Shown one piece after another: positions 39,627 through 50,771 of a stretch of DNA of 64,000 nucleotides (its first letter is position 1; every line of letters starts with the position of its first letter). This DNA comes from Usitatibacter palustris. GTDB taxonomy: Bacteria; Pseudomonadota; Gammaproteobacteria; Burkholderiales; Usitatibacteraceae. The notes under the pieces are model-generated. The model searched no databases. It saw only the letters and a list, made by a program, of their open reading frames with translations, and was not told where the DNA came from. Both the position numbers and the translations under genes were made by a program. The stretch covers positions 434,001-498,000 of the forward strand of contig NZ_CP053073.1 of assembly GCF_013003985.1 (NCBI RefSeq), read 5' to 3'.

Positions 39627-40733
39627 ATGCCCCGATCACCCGCAATTACTTTCGTGCTGCGCCATCGCGACCGCGACTGGCCCGACATCGAGCGCCTCGA
39701 TGAAAGCGCGATCGACCGCGAGCCCTGGCGTTTTGTCGGTGGCCGCAATTCCTGGATCGCGCAGACGTACCTCCGGTTGCGTGCGTCGCTCGAGACGCTG
39801 GGGATCGAGGCACGCGTGTCCGATCGCTTCGTTCCCGGAACGCTGTGCATCGCCCACAAGGACGATGCCAACGAATTCCATAGCGAGGCGCACCGCTCGT
39901 TCCTGGTGATCGTCCGCGCGGATCGCTCGCCCGTGGGCGCGAGCGATTTCACCATCGTGCAGAACCACATCGCGCCACGCGATCGCGAGCGCTTCATTCC
40001 GCTCTGGCCCCAACCCGGGCTGCGGCCGCGCGAGGACCGGCGTGGCGAGCGCATCACCACGCTCGCGTACTTCGGTCGTCTCGCATCGGCACCTGCCTGG
40101 TTCACGTCGACGGCGTTTCACCGTGCATTGCGCGAACGCGGCGTGCGTTTCGAAGCGCGCGGCAAGGGATGGCACGACTACCGCGGCGTGGACGTCGCGC
40201 TCGCGGCGCGCACCGAAGCGGCGACCGTGCTCGCGACCAAGCCCGCGACGAAGCTCTACAACGCGTGGCTCGGAGAGGTTCCCGCGCTCGCCACACCCGA
40301 GCCCGCTTACGAAGAGCAGCGCCGTTCGCGGCTCGATTTCCTCGCGGTGCGTGATGACTGGGACGTGGTGCGCGCGATCGACTGGTTGCGCGCCGATCCG
40401 GCGCTCTACCGCGCGATGGTGGAGAACGGGCGGCAGCGCGCACGCGATTTCACGACGGCATCCATTCGCGAGGAGTGGTTGGCCCTCATCCAACGCGAGC
40501 TCATGCCGGCCTACGAGGCGGCGCGCTCGCGCCTGGATACGCGGCGGCTGTGGTACTTCGGGGGGATGACGCAGCAGAAATTCCTGAGCCGCTGGCATCG
40601 TGCACGCGTGGCCCTGGAACGCGCCGCGCTGCGGCCCCAGGCGACATTCGCGGCGGTGCGCCGCGGTGCGCCCGACTACCCGTCGCCGCTAGGCGAGAGC
40701 GCGGTCCACGACTTCGCGGACGTCGTTCGATAG
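39627..40733 (+). CDS. Possible glycosyltransferase (GT-B-like), substrate unknown
   Basis: This 368-residue protein has no signal peptide. The block LATKPATKLYNAWLGEVPALATPEPAYEE resembles the C-terminal nucleotide-sugar region of GT-B glycosyltransferases, where a KxxN/E element precedes a Pro/Glu loop. Other conserved-looking parts are FVGGRNSWIAQTYLRLR and FTIVQNHIAP. Identification is tentative. It starts at ATG 39627, 91 bases after a terminator, and its last 45 bases overlap the end of pepN on the opposite strand. No polysaccharide cluster surrounds it. Confidence 0.5.
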   Translation: MPRSPAITFVLRHRDRDWPDIERLDESAIDREPWRFVGGRNSWIAQTYLRLRASLETLGIEARVSDRFVPGTLCIAHKDDANEFHSEAHRSFLVIVRADRSPVGASDFTIVQNHIAPRDRERFIPLWPQPGLRPREDRRGERITTLAYFGRLASAPAWFTSTAFHRALRERGVRFEARGKGWHDYRGVDVALAARTEAATVLATKPATKLYNAWLGEVPALATPEPAYEEQRRSRLDFLAVRDDWDVVRAIDWLRADPALYRAMVENGRQRARDFTTASIREEWLALIQRELMPAYEAARSRLDTRRLWYFGGMTQQKFLSRWHRARVALERAALRPQATFAAVRRGAPDYPSPLGESAVHDFADVVR

Positions 40734-43334
40734 CGCGTCGCGGGTGCGGATCGACTCCAGCGCCGCGCGCGCGTGCCCCTGGCGGGCTGCGTCGTACTTC
40801 TTCCAGCGATCGAACGAGCGTGCGAGCCCCGAGGCGATCTGCGGATTGAGCGCGTCGAGCGCCACGACCTGTTCGGCGACGAAGCGATAGCCGCTGCCGT
40901 CGGCCGCGTGGAAATGCACCGGGTTCGCCCGTGCGAACGCGAAGAGAAGCGATCGCGCGCGATTCGGATTGGCGAGCGTGAAAGCCGGGTGCTTGAGCAG
41001 CGCCTGCACGCGGTCGATCGCTCCGGCGAGTTCCGACGTCGCCTGCACGCGGAACCACTTGTCCACGACCAGCGCCTCGTCCTTCCACTTCTCGAAGAAC
41101 ATTCCGAGCGCGCGCTCGCGCTCCGCGCCGCTGGAGTTCGCGAGGCACTGCAGCGCGGCCATCGTGTCTGTCATGTTCTCGGCGCGGCGGTACTCGAGGA
41201 ACGTGAGCGCGCGAGCGGTGGAATCATCGAGCTCCATGAGGTACGCGAGGGCCGCGTTGCGCAATGCGCGGCGGCCCGCGGCGCCGGCGTCGGGCGAATA
41301 GGCACCCGGCACCGAGAAATGGCGGAAGGCACCCTCGAAGCGCGTGCGATAGCGCGTGGCGAGGATGCGAATGACGCGCTTGCGCATTACGTGGATTGCG
41401 TCGGGATCGGCGACGTCCATCTGTTCGGCGAGAAACGATTCGGCCGGCAGCGCGAGGCATTCCGCGGCGAACGCGGGATCGCGCGCGGCATTGACCAGCA
41501 CGCGGCCGATGGCGTCGATGTAGGCGGCCGGAATCTCGGGGACGTTTCCGGCTTGAATCGCCTTCACGCCGGCGAGGATGATGCGCGTGGCGAGCACGTC
41601 GCCGGCTTCCCAGCGATTGAATGCGTCGCTGTCGTAGGCCATGAGGTGCGTGAGGTCGGCATCGCTCCAGTCGCTGCGCAGCACGACCGGGGCCGAGAAG
41701 CCCCGCAGGAGTGAAGGCACCGGCATCGAGGGAACATCAACGAACACGAAGCGCTGCTCGGCTTCGCGAACGTCGAGGACACGGTTTGTGCCCTGGGCCC
41801 GCGGTTCGCCCTCGAGGCGCAGCGCCATGTCCGCGCCGTCGGCGGCCACGAGGCCCACCGCCATCGGAATGTGGAACGGCAGCTTCTCCGGCTGGCCGGC
41901 CGTGGGCGGGCATGACTGCTTCACCGTCAGCGTGTATTTCTGCGCCGTGGCGTCGTACTCACCGCGGCATGCCACCACCGGCGTTCCCGACTGCGAGTAC
42001 CAGCGGCGGAATTGCGTGAGGTCGACCTTCGCGGCGTCTTCCATGGCGCGCACGAAGTCGTCGCACGTCACGGCCTGGCCGTCGTGCCGCTCGAAGTAGA
42101 GGTCCATCCCCCGCCGGAACGCTGCCTTGCCGATGATCGTGTGGATCATCCGCACGACTTCCGCGCCCTTGTCATAGACGGTCGGGGTGTAGAAATTGTT
42201 GATCTCGACGTACGTGTCGGGCCGCACGGGATGCGCCATCGGACCGGCGTCCTCGGCGAACTGCACCTCGCGTAACTTGCGGACATCCTGGATGCGGGCC
42301 ACCGCGCGCGAATACTCGTCGGCGCCGTACTCCTGGTCGCGGAAGACCGTGAGGCCTTCCTTGAGCGAGAGTTGGAACCAGTCGCGGCAGGTCACGCGGT
42401 TGCCGGTCCAGTTGTGGAAATACTCGTGGGCCACCACGCGGTCGATCAGGTAGTAGTCCATGTCCGTCGCGGTGTCCGGACGGGCGAGCACGTACTTGGT
42501 GTTGAAGATGTTGAGGCCCTTGTTCTCCATCGCGCCCATGTTGAAGTCGCCCACGGCGACGATCATGAAGCGATCGAGGTCGAGCTCGAGGCCGAACACG
42601 GATTCATCCCACTGCATCGCCTTCTTGAGCGCGTGCAGCGTGAACCCGGCCTGGTCGACCTTGCCCGGCTCGACGTACACCTGCAGCAGCGCGTTCTTGC
42701 CCGAGCGCGTCGTGAACGAGCCCTCGAGGAGATCGAGCTTCGCCGCAACCATCGCGTAGAGATAGCAGGGCTTCGGGAAGGGATCCTCCCAGCGCGCCCA
42801 ATGACGAGCACCTTCCTCGTCGCCGCTCGCCACGAGGTTGCCGTTGGCGAGCAACCGCGGGAAGCGTTCCTTGTCCGCGTGCAGCGTCACCAGGTACTTC
42901 GCCATCACGTCGGGACGATCGACGAAGTACGTGATGCAGCGGAACCCTTGCGCCTCGCATTGCGTGAACAGGCCGTCCTTCGTCGCGTAGAACCCTTCGA
43001 GGCGCGTGTTCTTCCACGGGTCGAAGCGAACGCGCGTCTCGAGCGTGAAGGCGTCGGGCACGGACTCGAGCCGCAAGTTCTGCGCATCGACCTTGTATTC
43101 GGACGCCGCCAGCGCGCGCCCGTCGATCGCGACCGACAGCAGCTCGATGTGCTCTCCATCGAGGACGAGCGTTCGCCCCGTGTCCTTCGACCCCGGATTG
43201 CGGCGCACCGCGAGGCGCGCGTGCACGGTCGCCCAGGGCTCGCGCACGTCGACATCGAGCTCGACGCGATCGATCAGGTACGGCGGAGGCGCGTAGTCCT
43301 TCAGCAGGACGGGCTGCGGATTCGGGTCACGCAT
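40689..43334 (-). CDS. pepN: Aminopeptidase N (M1 metallopeptidase)
   Basis: This 881-residue cytoplasmic zinc aminopeptidase trims peptides in protein turnover. It has the exopeptidase signature GAMENKGLNIFN, the zinc site HEYFHNWTGNRVTCRDWFQLSLKEG (HExxH plus downstream Glu), and the C-terminal helical domain typical of PepN. Length matches E. coli PepN (870). It lies 12 bases after the helicase gene on the same strand, and its 3' end overlaps the convergent gene by 45 bases. Confidence 0.96.
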   Translation of the reverse strand: MRDPNPQPVLLKDYAPPPYLIDRVELDVDVREPWATVHARLAVRRNPGSKDTGRTLVLDGEHIELLSVAIDGRALAASEYKVDAQNLRLESVPDAFTLETRVRFDPWKNTRLEGFYATKDGLFTQCEAQGFRCITYFVDRPDVMAKYLVTLHADKERFPRLLANGNLVASGDEEGARHWARWEDPFPKPCYLYAMVAAKLDLLEGSFTTRSGKNALLQVYVEPGKVDQAGFTLHALKKAMQWDESVFGLELDLDRFMIVAVGDFNMGAMENKGLNIFNTKYVLARPDTATDMDYYLIDRVVAHEYFHNWTGNRVTCRDWFQLSLKEGLTVFRDQEYGADEYSRAVARIQDVRKLREVQFAEDAGPMAHPVRPDTYVEINNFYTPTVYDKGAEVVRMIHTIIGKAAFRRGMDLYFERHDGQAVTCDDFVRAMEDAAKVDLTQFRRWYSQSGTPVVACRGEYDATAQKYTLTVKQSCPPTAGQPEKLPFHIPMAVGLVAADGADMALRLEGEPRAQGTNRVLDVREAEQRFVFVDVPSMPVPSLLRGFSAPVVLRSDWSDADLTHLMAYDSDAFNRWEAGDVLATRIILAGVKAIQAGNVPEIPAAYIDAIGRVLVNAARDPAFAAECLALPAESFLAEQMDVADPDAIHVMRKRVIRILATRYRTRFEGAFRHFSVPGAYSPDAGAAGRRALRNAALAYLMELDDSTARALTFLEYRRAENMTDTMAALQCLANSSGAERERALGMFFEKWKDEALVVDKWFRVQATSELAGAIDRVQALLKHPAFTLANPNRARSLLFAFARANPVHFHAADGSGYRFVAEQVVALDALNPQIASGLARSFDRWKKYDAARQGHARAALESIRTRDALSNDVREVVDRALA

Positions 43335-43346
43335 GCGGCAGGAACC

Positions 43347-44930
<1,584 letters not shown>

Positions 44931-44954
44931 GGCAATCTCCTGAAAAATCGGCCC

Positions 44955-44973
44955 GCGAAGGACTTGCCTTCGC
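44955..44973 (-). promoter_or_regulatory. Hairpin in the rhlE leader upstream of its Shine-Dalgarno
   Basis: On the minus strand GCGAAGG-CAAGT-CCTTCGC forms a 7-bp stem, followed after six bases by ATTTTT and then CAGGAG. It could be a weak attenuator or a translation-control stem. Confidence 0.4.
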
Positions 44974-45086
44974 AACCGGTTCAGGACGATGAATTGTGTG
45001 CTTCGGGGATTCGGCGCTGCGGGAGTACCGGGCGCGGAACAGGCGGGGTGGCAACCGGATAAGCCACCCACGACACCTGGACCGGA

Positions 45087-45092
45087 ATTATA
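45087..45092 (-). promoter_or_regulatory. Possible -10 of rhlE
   Basis: On the minus strand a perfect TATAAT about 155 bases before the rhlE start would give a long leader. No good -35 is seen. Confidence 0.4.
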
Positions 45093-45138
45093 CCGGAACC
45101 ATGGCTTCCTGCTTGATTATTTTGGGTTTTTTCCCGGG

Positions 45139-46113
45139 TCAGTCGACCTTGGCCCCGGATTGCTGGACAACGACTCGCCACTTCTCGTACTCGGACTTCA
45201 CGAACGCGCCGAAGCGTTCCGGGCTGCCGGCCATGGGATCGGCCCCTTCCTCGACCATCCGGGCCTCCACGACCTTCTCCTGGATGATCTCGTTCACGGC
45301 CTTGTTGAGCGCGTCGATCGCCTCGCGCGGCGTGCCCTTGGGGGCAAAGATCCCGAACCAGGAGCCCGCCTCGAACCCCGGAAAGCCGCGTTCGGCGACC
45401 GTGGGGACCTCGGGCATGGAGCGCGAACGCTTCACGCTGCTGACGGCAATGGCCGTGAGGTTGCCGGCCTTGATGTGCGCGATCACCGAGGGAATCGTCG
45501 CGAACATGAACTGCACGCGGCCCGTGAGCAGGTCCTTCAGTGCCTCCGCGCCCTTGTAGGGGATGTGCGTGGCCTCGAAGCCCGCGCGGGACGCGAGCAT
45601 GTAGCCCGAAAGGTGCGAGGACGTGCCGATGCCGGTCGAGGCGTAGTTGAGGGCGCCCGGGTTCTTCTTCGCGTAGGCGACGAACTCCTCCATGGACTTC
45701 ACGCCGGTGGACGGATGCACGACGAGCACGTTGGGGACGTCGGAGATCTGCGCGACCGGCACGAGGTCGGTGAGCGGGTTGTACGTGAGGCCCTTGTAGA
45801 GGGCCGGGTTCACGGCCATCGGGCCCACGGAATTCACGATGAGCGTGTAGCCGTCGGCGGGGGCGCGCACGGCGAGCTCGGTACCGATGTTGCCGCCCGC
45901 GCCGGGCTTGTTCTCGATCACGAAGGGTTGCTTGAAGCGGTCCGAGAGGCGCTGGGCAACGGTGCGCGCCATGATGTCCGTGGTTCCTCCCGCGGTGAAG
46001 GCCACGATGATCTTCACGGGCTTGTTGGGGTAGGTCGACTGCGCGAGGGCCGGGACGACGGCGAGCGACGCGGCGAGTGCCAGCGTGGCGCGGAAGGCGT
46101 GCGAACGGATCAT
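45139..46113 (-). CDS. Bug/TctC-type tripartite tricarboxylate transporter binding protein
   Basis: This 324-residue periplasmic solute-binding protein has signal peptide MIRSHAFRATLALAASLAVVPALA, the strand YPNKPVKIIVAFTAGGTTDIMAR and ENKPGAGGNIGTELAVRAPADGYTL, a near-perfect family signature. Bug proteins bind carboxylates and are hugely expanded in betaproteobacteria; membrane partners TctA/TctB are not in the window. GGAGGAGAAAACC is a strong ribosome-binding site. Its position behind the LysR gene opposite tcuAB suggests a tricarballylate-like ligand. Confidence 0.93.
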   Translation of the reverse strand: MIRSHAFRATLALAASLAVVPALAQSTYPNKPVKIIVAFTAGGTTDIMARTVAQRLSDRFKQPFVIENKPGAGGNIGTELAVRAPADGYTLIVNSVGPMAVNPALYKGLTYNPLTDLVPVAQISDVPNVLVVHPSTGVKSMEEFVAYAKKNPGALNYASTGIGTSSHLSGYMLASRAGFEATHIPYKGAEALKDLLTGRVQFMFATIPSVIAHIKAGNLTAIAVSSVKRSRSMPEVPTVAERGFPGFEAGSWFGIFAPKGTPREAIDALNKAVNEIIQEKVVEARMVEEGADPMAGSPERFGAFVKSEYEKWRVVVQQSGAKVD

Positions 46114-46212
46114 GGTTTTCTCCTCCAGGTTCTTGGTGGCGACTCTAGCAACGCCGGCCGAGGCCCGGAAATAGGGAATTGCGAGCGGGACTATAAGTAC
46201 GCGCGATAGGAG

Positions 46213-47166
46213 CTAGGCGGCCTGCTCGAGCAGGTCGGCCAGCGTCACGCCACACCAGGCGTTGCGGCGCACAAGCTTCACGACCACTTCGCGCAACTCG
46301 TCGCGCACGGCCGCGGCCGCGGGTGAGAGTCGGTCTCCGGGCAGCGCACCCAGGTAGTTCCGGCGGCGCAGCGTTGCGTCCGTGACTGGAATGACGCGCC
46401 AGTCGTCGGGACGGCTGCCGGCGACGCGCGTGGCGGCCCATGGCTGGATCGTCGCGGCGAGGTCTTCGCGCACCGAGGCCATCAGGAGCGGGAGCGAATC
46501 GATCTCGGCCACGAGGTTCGCGCGCAGGCCCGCGCGCTCGAGCTCGAGCGCGATGCGGCGGCGCAGGCCGTGCGTGCCGGTGGGCAGGATCATCGGGAGC
46601 GCAGCGGCCTCGGCGAGGCTCATGCGTTTGCGCCGCGCCGGAACCAGCTTGCTCGTGCGGTGCGCGATCACGAAGAGCTCCTCGTCGAGCAGCGGCTCGG
46701 CGATCATGCCCTCCACCGGGCCGAAGAGGATCGCGAGGTCGAGCTGCCCGAGCCGCGCGAGCTCGGCCACGTGCCCGCTCAGGCCCTCGACCACGGTGAG
46801 CACCACGCCCGGGAAGCGCGTGCGCAGGTGCTTCAGGAAATCGAGCCCCAGCGCCGCGACCGTGGTGGGCGCGACGCCCAGCGATACGGAGCCGCGCACT
46901 TCGCCCGGCGGGCGGCGCACGATCTCGCCGAGCTGGTCGAATTGCCGGAGCAGGAAGCGGGCGTGGTCGTAGAGCGCGCGGCCGGGCTCGGTGGGGGTGA
47001 CGCCGCGCGAAGAGCGGCGAAGCAGGATCACGCCCAGCTCCGCCTCGAGATTCGCGAGCTGCTGGCTGAGCGCCGGCTGCGCGATGTGGATCGCGCGCGA
47101 AGCGGCGAGGAAGCTTCCCGCCTCGACGATGCGCACGAAATACCGGAGCTGGCGGATGTCGGCCAT
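46213..47166 (-). CDS. LysR-family regulator of the tcu cluster
   Basis: This 317-residue regulator has an N-terminal winged helix (MADIRQLRYFVRIVEAGSFLAASRAIHIAQPALSQ, broken here into recognisable parts RQLRYFVRIVEAG and QPALSQQLANLE) and a LysR substrate domain (about 90-300). It is read divergently from tcuA, with 70 bases between starts, and precedes the Bug gene on the same strand. That is the classical position for an activator of the adjacent catabolic genes. TATAAG 8 bases before the ATG with no Shine-Dalgarno suggests a leaderless message. Confidence 0.9.
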   Translation of the reverse strand: MADIRQLRYFVRIVEAGSFLAASRAIHIAQPALSQQLANLEAELGVILLRRSSRGVTPTEPGRALYDHARFLLRQFDQLGEIVRRPPGEVRGSVSLGVAPTTVAALGLDFLKHLRTRFPGVVLTVVEGLSGHVAELARLGQLDLAILFGPVEGMIAEPLLDEELFVIAHRTSKLVPARRKRMSLAEAAALPMILPTGTHGLRRRIALELERAGLRANLVAEIDSLPLLMASVREDLAATIQPWAATRVAGSRPDDWRVIPVTDATLRRRNYLGALPGDRLSPAAAAVRDELREVVVKLVRRNAWCGVTLADLLEQAA

Positions 47167-47174
47167 AGCGGCAG

Positions 47175-47180
47175 CTTATA
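47175..47180 (-). promoter_or_regulatory. Candidate -10 for the LysR gene, leaderless
   Basis: On the minus strand TATAAG lies 8 bases before the ATG at 47166, in the 70-base divergent region shared with tcuA. Confidence 0.35.
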
Positions 47181-47224
47181 TCGCCTCACGCGATTCCGTA
47201 TTTTCCGCGATCGAGCCCGCCGCC

Positions 47225-47230
47225 TAGAAT
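47225..47230 (+). promoter_or_regulatory. Candidate -10 for a leaderless tcuA transcript
   Basis: TAGAAT lies 6 bases before the tcuA ATG. No Shine-Dalgarno is present and the -35 (TTTCCG, 47202) is poor, as expected if LysR activates it. Confidence 0.45.
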
Positions 47231-47236
47231 CACGTC

Positions 47237-48619
47237 ATGGATCCCGTGGATGTCCTGGTCGTCGGCGGTGGCAACGCCGCGCTGTGCGCTGCGCTCACTG
47301 CCCGCGAAGCCGGTGCCAGCGTGCTGCTGGCCGAGTGCGCCCCGGAGCCCCTGCGCGGCGGCAACAGCGTCCACACGCGAAATCTCCGCTGCATGCACGC
47401 CGCACCCGAGGACGTCCTCACCGAGGCGTATCTCGAAGACGAATACTGGGACGACCTGCGGCGCGTCACCGCGGGCATCACCGACGAGGCGCTCGCGCGC
47501 CTCGCGATCCGCGAATCGGGCACGGTGCGCCCGTGGATGGCGCGCCATGGCGTGCGCTTCCAGCCATCGCTGGGCGGCACGCTTCACCTCTCGCGCACCA
47601 ACGCGTTCTTCCTCGGCGGCGGCAAGGCGCTCGTGAACGCGTACTTTCGCAGCGCGAAGGCGCTGGGCATCGAGGTGCGCTACGGCGCGCGCGTGACCAG
47701 GCTCGCGATCCGCGACGGCCATTTCGAATCGGCGACGATCGAGCACGCGGGTCGCACGGAGACGGTTCGTGCGAAGTGCATCGTGCTCGCCTCCGGCGGC
47801 TTCGAATCGAACCTCGAATGGCTGCGCGAAGTCTGGGGCCCGCCCGCGGACAACTTTCGCGTGCGCGGCACGGCCTTCAACCAGGGCGAGGTGTTGAAGC
47901 GCGTACTCGAAAGCGGCGCCACGCAGGTCGGCGATCCGTCGCAGGGCCACATGGTCGCGGTGGATGCGCGCTCGCCCAAGTACGACGGCGGCATCGTCAC
48001 GCGCCTCGACTGCGTGTCGCTGGGCCTCGTGGTCAATCGCGAGGGCAAGCGCTTCCACGACGAAGGCGAGGACTTCTGGCCGAAGCGCTATGCGATCTGG
48101 GGGCGGCTCGTCGCGAAGCAGCCCGGGCAGGTGGCCTACGCGATCATCGATGCGAAGGCGATTGGCCGCTTCATGCCGCCCGTCTTTCCCGGCGAGCGCG
48201 CGGCCACACTGGGCGAGCTTGCGGCGAAGCTCGGTCTCTATCCGGCCGAGCTTGAAGCGACGGTCGCCGAATTCAACGCGGCGGTTCGCCCCGGCACGTT
48301 CGACCACGCGGTGCTCGACGACTGCCGCACCGAAGGCCTCGTGCCACCGAAGACGCACTGGGCGCGTGCGCTCGATACGCCGCCCTACACGGGCTACCCG
48401 CTTTGCCCGGGGCTCACGTTCACCTATCTCGGGGTCAAGGTGAACGACCGCGCGCAGGTTCGCTTTGGCGATGCGTGGAGTCCCAACGTGTTCGCGGCCG
48501 GCGAGATCATGGCGGGCAACATCCTCGGGCAGGGGTACCTCGCCGGCTTCGGCATGACGATCGGCACGGTTTTCGGACGCATCGCCGGAAGGGAGGCCGC
48601 GCGTGCAGTCGCTCATTGA
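47237..48619 (+). CDS. tcuA: FAD-dependent tricarballylate dehydrogenase TcuA-like
   Basis: This 460-residue flavoprotein of the fumarate-reductase/succinate-dehydrogenase type has [23 protein letters not shown] (FAD site), [15 protein letters not shown], and the C-terminal FAD block [34 protein letters not shown]. In Salmonella TcuA oxidises tricarballylate to cis-aconitate and needs TcuB to reoxidise its FADH2. The substrate here is inferred from the pairing and could be another tricarboxylate or a related acid. Its end overlaps tcuB by 17 bases. Confidence 0.88.
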   Translation: MDPVDVLVVGGGNAALCAALTAREAGASVLLAECAPEPLRGGNSVHTRNLRCMHAAPEDVLTEAYLEDEYWDDLRRVTAGITDEALARLAIRESGTVRPWMARHGVRFQPSLGGTLHLSRTNAFFLGGGKALVNAYFRSAKALGIEVRYGARVTRLAIRDGHFESATIEHAGRTETVRAKCIVLASGGFESNLEWLREVWGPPADNFRVRGTAFNQGEVLKRVLESGATQVGDPSQGHMVAVDARSPKYDGGIVTRLDCVSLGLVVNREGKRFHDEGEDFWPKRYAIWGRLVAKQPGQVAYAIIDAKAIGRFMPPVFPGERAATLGELAAKLGLYPAELEATVAEFNAAVRPGTFDHAVLDDCRTEGLVPPKTHWARALDTPPYTGYPLCPGLTFTYLGVKVNDRAQVRFGDAWSPNVFAAGEIMAGNILGQGYLAGFGMTIGTVFGRIAGREAARAVAH

Positions 48620-49754
48620 CCAGGTGGCGGCCGAATCCGGACTCACGCCCGGTGAGTCCGAAGTCGCGCGCCAGATGGTGATCTGCAACGCGTGCCGCTA
48701 CTGCGAAGGCTACTGCGCGGTGTTTCCCGCGATGGAGCGGCGCCTCGAGTTCGGCCGCGGCGACGTGCAGTTCCTCGCGAACCTCTGCCATGACTGCGGT
48801 GCGTGCCTGCACGCCTGTCAGTACGCGCCGCCGCACGAGTTCGCGGTGAACGTACCCGCGGCGATGGCCGCCGTGCGCAGTACGACGTATGAGGCGCACG
48901 CGTGGCCCGCGGCGTTCGGCGCGCTCTATCGCCGCCAGGGCGCGTGGGTCGCCGCTGCGCTCGCCGGTGGCCTCGCGCTGTTCTTCCTGCTGGGCCTCGC
49001 GCGCAACGGCACACTTGCGGGCGCCGCGGATGGGCGCGGAAACTTCTACTCGGTCTTTCCGCACGGCCTCATGGTCACGATCTTCGGGCTCGCGTCGCTG
49101 TGGATCGTGCTCGCGTTCGCCATCGGCGTCGTGCGGTTCTGGCGCGGACTGCCGGTGCGTAACGATCCCGTCTCGATGACGGCGGCCACGGTGGACGCGG
49201 CCGGCGCTGCGCTGACGCTGCGCTATCTCGATGGCGGCGGCGATGGCTGCAACGTCGAAGACGACCGGCCCACGCATTGGCGCCGGCGCTTCCACCACCT
49301 CACGTTCTACGGCTTCGCGCTGTGCTTTGCCTCGACGAGCGTGGCGACGCTCTACCACTACGCGCTGGGCTGGCCCGCGCCGTATCCGTACCTCAGTCTT
49401 CCGGTCGTGCTGGGCACGGTGGGCGGCGTGGGTCTTCTCATCGGGCCGCTGGGCCTCATGGTGCTCGGCGGACGGCGGCATCCGATGCAATCGCATCGCG
49501 CGCAGAAGGCGATGGATCACGGCTTCCTCGTGTTGCTCTTCGCGACGAGCCTCACTGGCTTGCTGCTTCTCTTCCTCCGCGAGACGGCGGCGATGCCGGC
49601 GCTGCTCGCGGTCCACCTGGGCATCGTGCTCGCGTTGTTCGCAACACTCCCCTACGGAAAGTTCGCGCACGCGGTCTATCGCGTCGCGGCGTTGGCGAAG
49701 GACGCGATCGAGAAACGCCAGCCGCGCCATTTCGATGTCGGGAGCGAACCTTGA
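48603..49754 (+). CDS. tcuB: TcuB-like 4Fe-4S/cytochrome b electron-transfer protein
   Basis: This 383-residue membrane protein has two 4Fe-4S motifs near the N-terminus ([11 protein letters not shown] and [11 protein letters not shown]), then about six transmembrane helices ([17 protein letters not shown] onward) with probable haem-ligand histidines. TcuB takes electrons from TcuA-bound FADH2 and passes them to the quinone pool. It starts with GTG 48603 inside tcuA, and its stop overlaps the next start (TTGA, 49751-49754). Confidence 0.9.
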   Translation: MQSLIDQVAAESGLTPGESEVARQMVICNACRYCEGYCAVFPAMERRLEFGRGDVQFLANLCHDCGACLHACQYAPPHEFAVNVPAAMAAVRSTTYEAHAWPAAFGALYRRQGAWVAAALAGGLALFFLLGLARNGTLAGAADGRGNFYSVFPHGLMVTIFGLASLWIVLAFAIGVVRFWRGLPVRNDPVSMTAATVDAAGAALTLRYLDGGGDGCNVEDDRPTHWRRRFHHLTFYGFALCFASTSVATLYHYALGWPAPYPYLSLPVVLGTVGGVGLLIGPLGLMVLGGRRHPMQSHRAQKAMDHGFLVLLFATSLTGLLLLFLRETAAMPALLAVHLGIVLALFATLPYGKFAHAVYRVAALAKDAIEKRQPRHFDVGSEP

Positions 49755-50761
49755 GCGCGCCGGTCCAGATCCTCATGTCGAAGCGTGCCGCGGGACATTT
49801 CGGCGCGGGTGTGGCCACGGCGATGGGCGAGCGGCCTTATCGCATCGTCCTGCTCGAAGACGTTCCGGCCGACGGCTCGCCGTGCGCGATCGACGTGGCA
49901 CTGCTTTCGCGCGATGTCACCGGGCGCTCGGGGAAGTTCAAGATCACCGAGGCGCTCGCGCACTTCCTCGATGTGCTCGCGCGATCGCCGAACCTCGCCT
50001 GGGTTCAAACGCACTCGGCGGGAACCGACCGACCCACGTGGAAGCCGATCAAGGCGCGCGGCATCCGGCTCACGACGTCCTCGGGGATGGCGACCACGGT
50101 CGCGCTGAGTGCGGTGGGCGGCATCATCGCGCTCGCGCGCCGCTTTCCCGATCTCGCCGACGCGCAGCGCCGTCATGCGTGGGAACCACTGCTCGAGGAA
50201 CGCGCGCCGCGCGACCTCGCGGGACAAACGGCCGTCATCGCGGGCCTGGGACCCATCGGCACGGAAGTCGCGCGCCTGCTGAAGGCGGTCGGCCTGCGGG
50301 TCGTCGGGATCCGCCGCGCCGCACAGCCGCATCTGCATTGCGACGAGACCGCGGCGTACGGAGATCTCGCGAAGTACCTGCCGAAGACGGACTGGCTCGT
50401 GCTCGCCTGCCCGCTCACCGAGCTCACGCGCGGGCTCGTCGATGCGGCCGCGATTGCGAGCTTGCCGAAGGGTGCTTGCATCGTGAACGTCGCGCGTGGC
50501 GAAGTGATCTCCGAGCAGGCCATGATCGAAGCACTGCGCGACGGGCACCTGGGCGGGGCCTGGCTCGATGTCTTCGAGTACGAGCCGCTCGATCCCGCCT
50601 CGCCGCTCTGGGACTTGCCACGCGTGATGATCTCGCCGCACTCTTCCGGCGCGGCCGACGGAAACTATGCCCGCGCCGGCGCGGTGTTCCTCGACAACCT
50701 GGCGCGCTGGCGAGAAGGCCGGCCGCTCGCCAACGAGGCGTCGCGCCTCGAGGCCTCGTGA
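49751..50761 (+). CDS. D-isomer-specific 2-hydroxyacid dehydrogenase family protein
   Basis: This 336-residue NAD(P)-dependent dehydrogenase has the dinucleotide motif [18 protein letters not shown], then catalytic Arg in NVARGEVI, Glu in the [11 protein letters not shown] region and His in ISPHSSG. The family reduces 2-oxoacids or oxidises D-2-hydroxyacids. TTG 49751 overlaps the tcuB stop, with GGGAG 8 bases upstream; ATG 49775 is an alternative. Coupling to tcuB and the following aldolase suggests it handles a hydroxy or oxo acid in the same pathway, but the substrate is unknown. Confidence 0.85.
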   Translation: MSAPVQILMSKRAAGHFGAGVATAMGERPYRIVLLEDVPADGSPCAIDVALLSRDVTGRSGKFKITEALAHFLDVLARSPNLAWVQTHSAGTDRPTWKPIKARGIRLTTSSGMATTVALSAVGGIIALARRFPDLADAQRRHAWEPLLEERAPRDLAGQTAVIAGLGPIGTEVARLLKAVGLRVVGIRRAAQPHLHCDETAAYGDLAKYLPKTDWLVLACPLTELTRGLVDAAAIASLPKGACIVNVARGEVISEQAMIEALRDGHLGGAWLDVFEYEPLDPASPLWDLPRVMISPHSSGAADGNYARAGAVFLDNLARWREGRPLANEASRLEAS

Positions 50762-50771
50762 AGGAGCTGCC

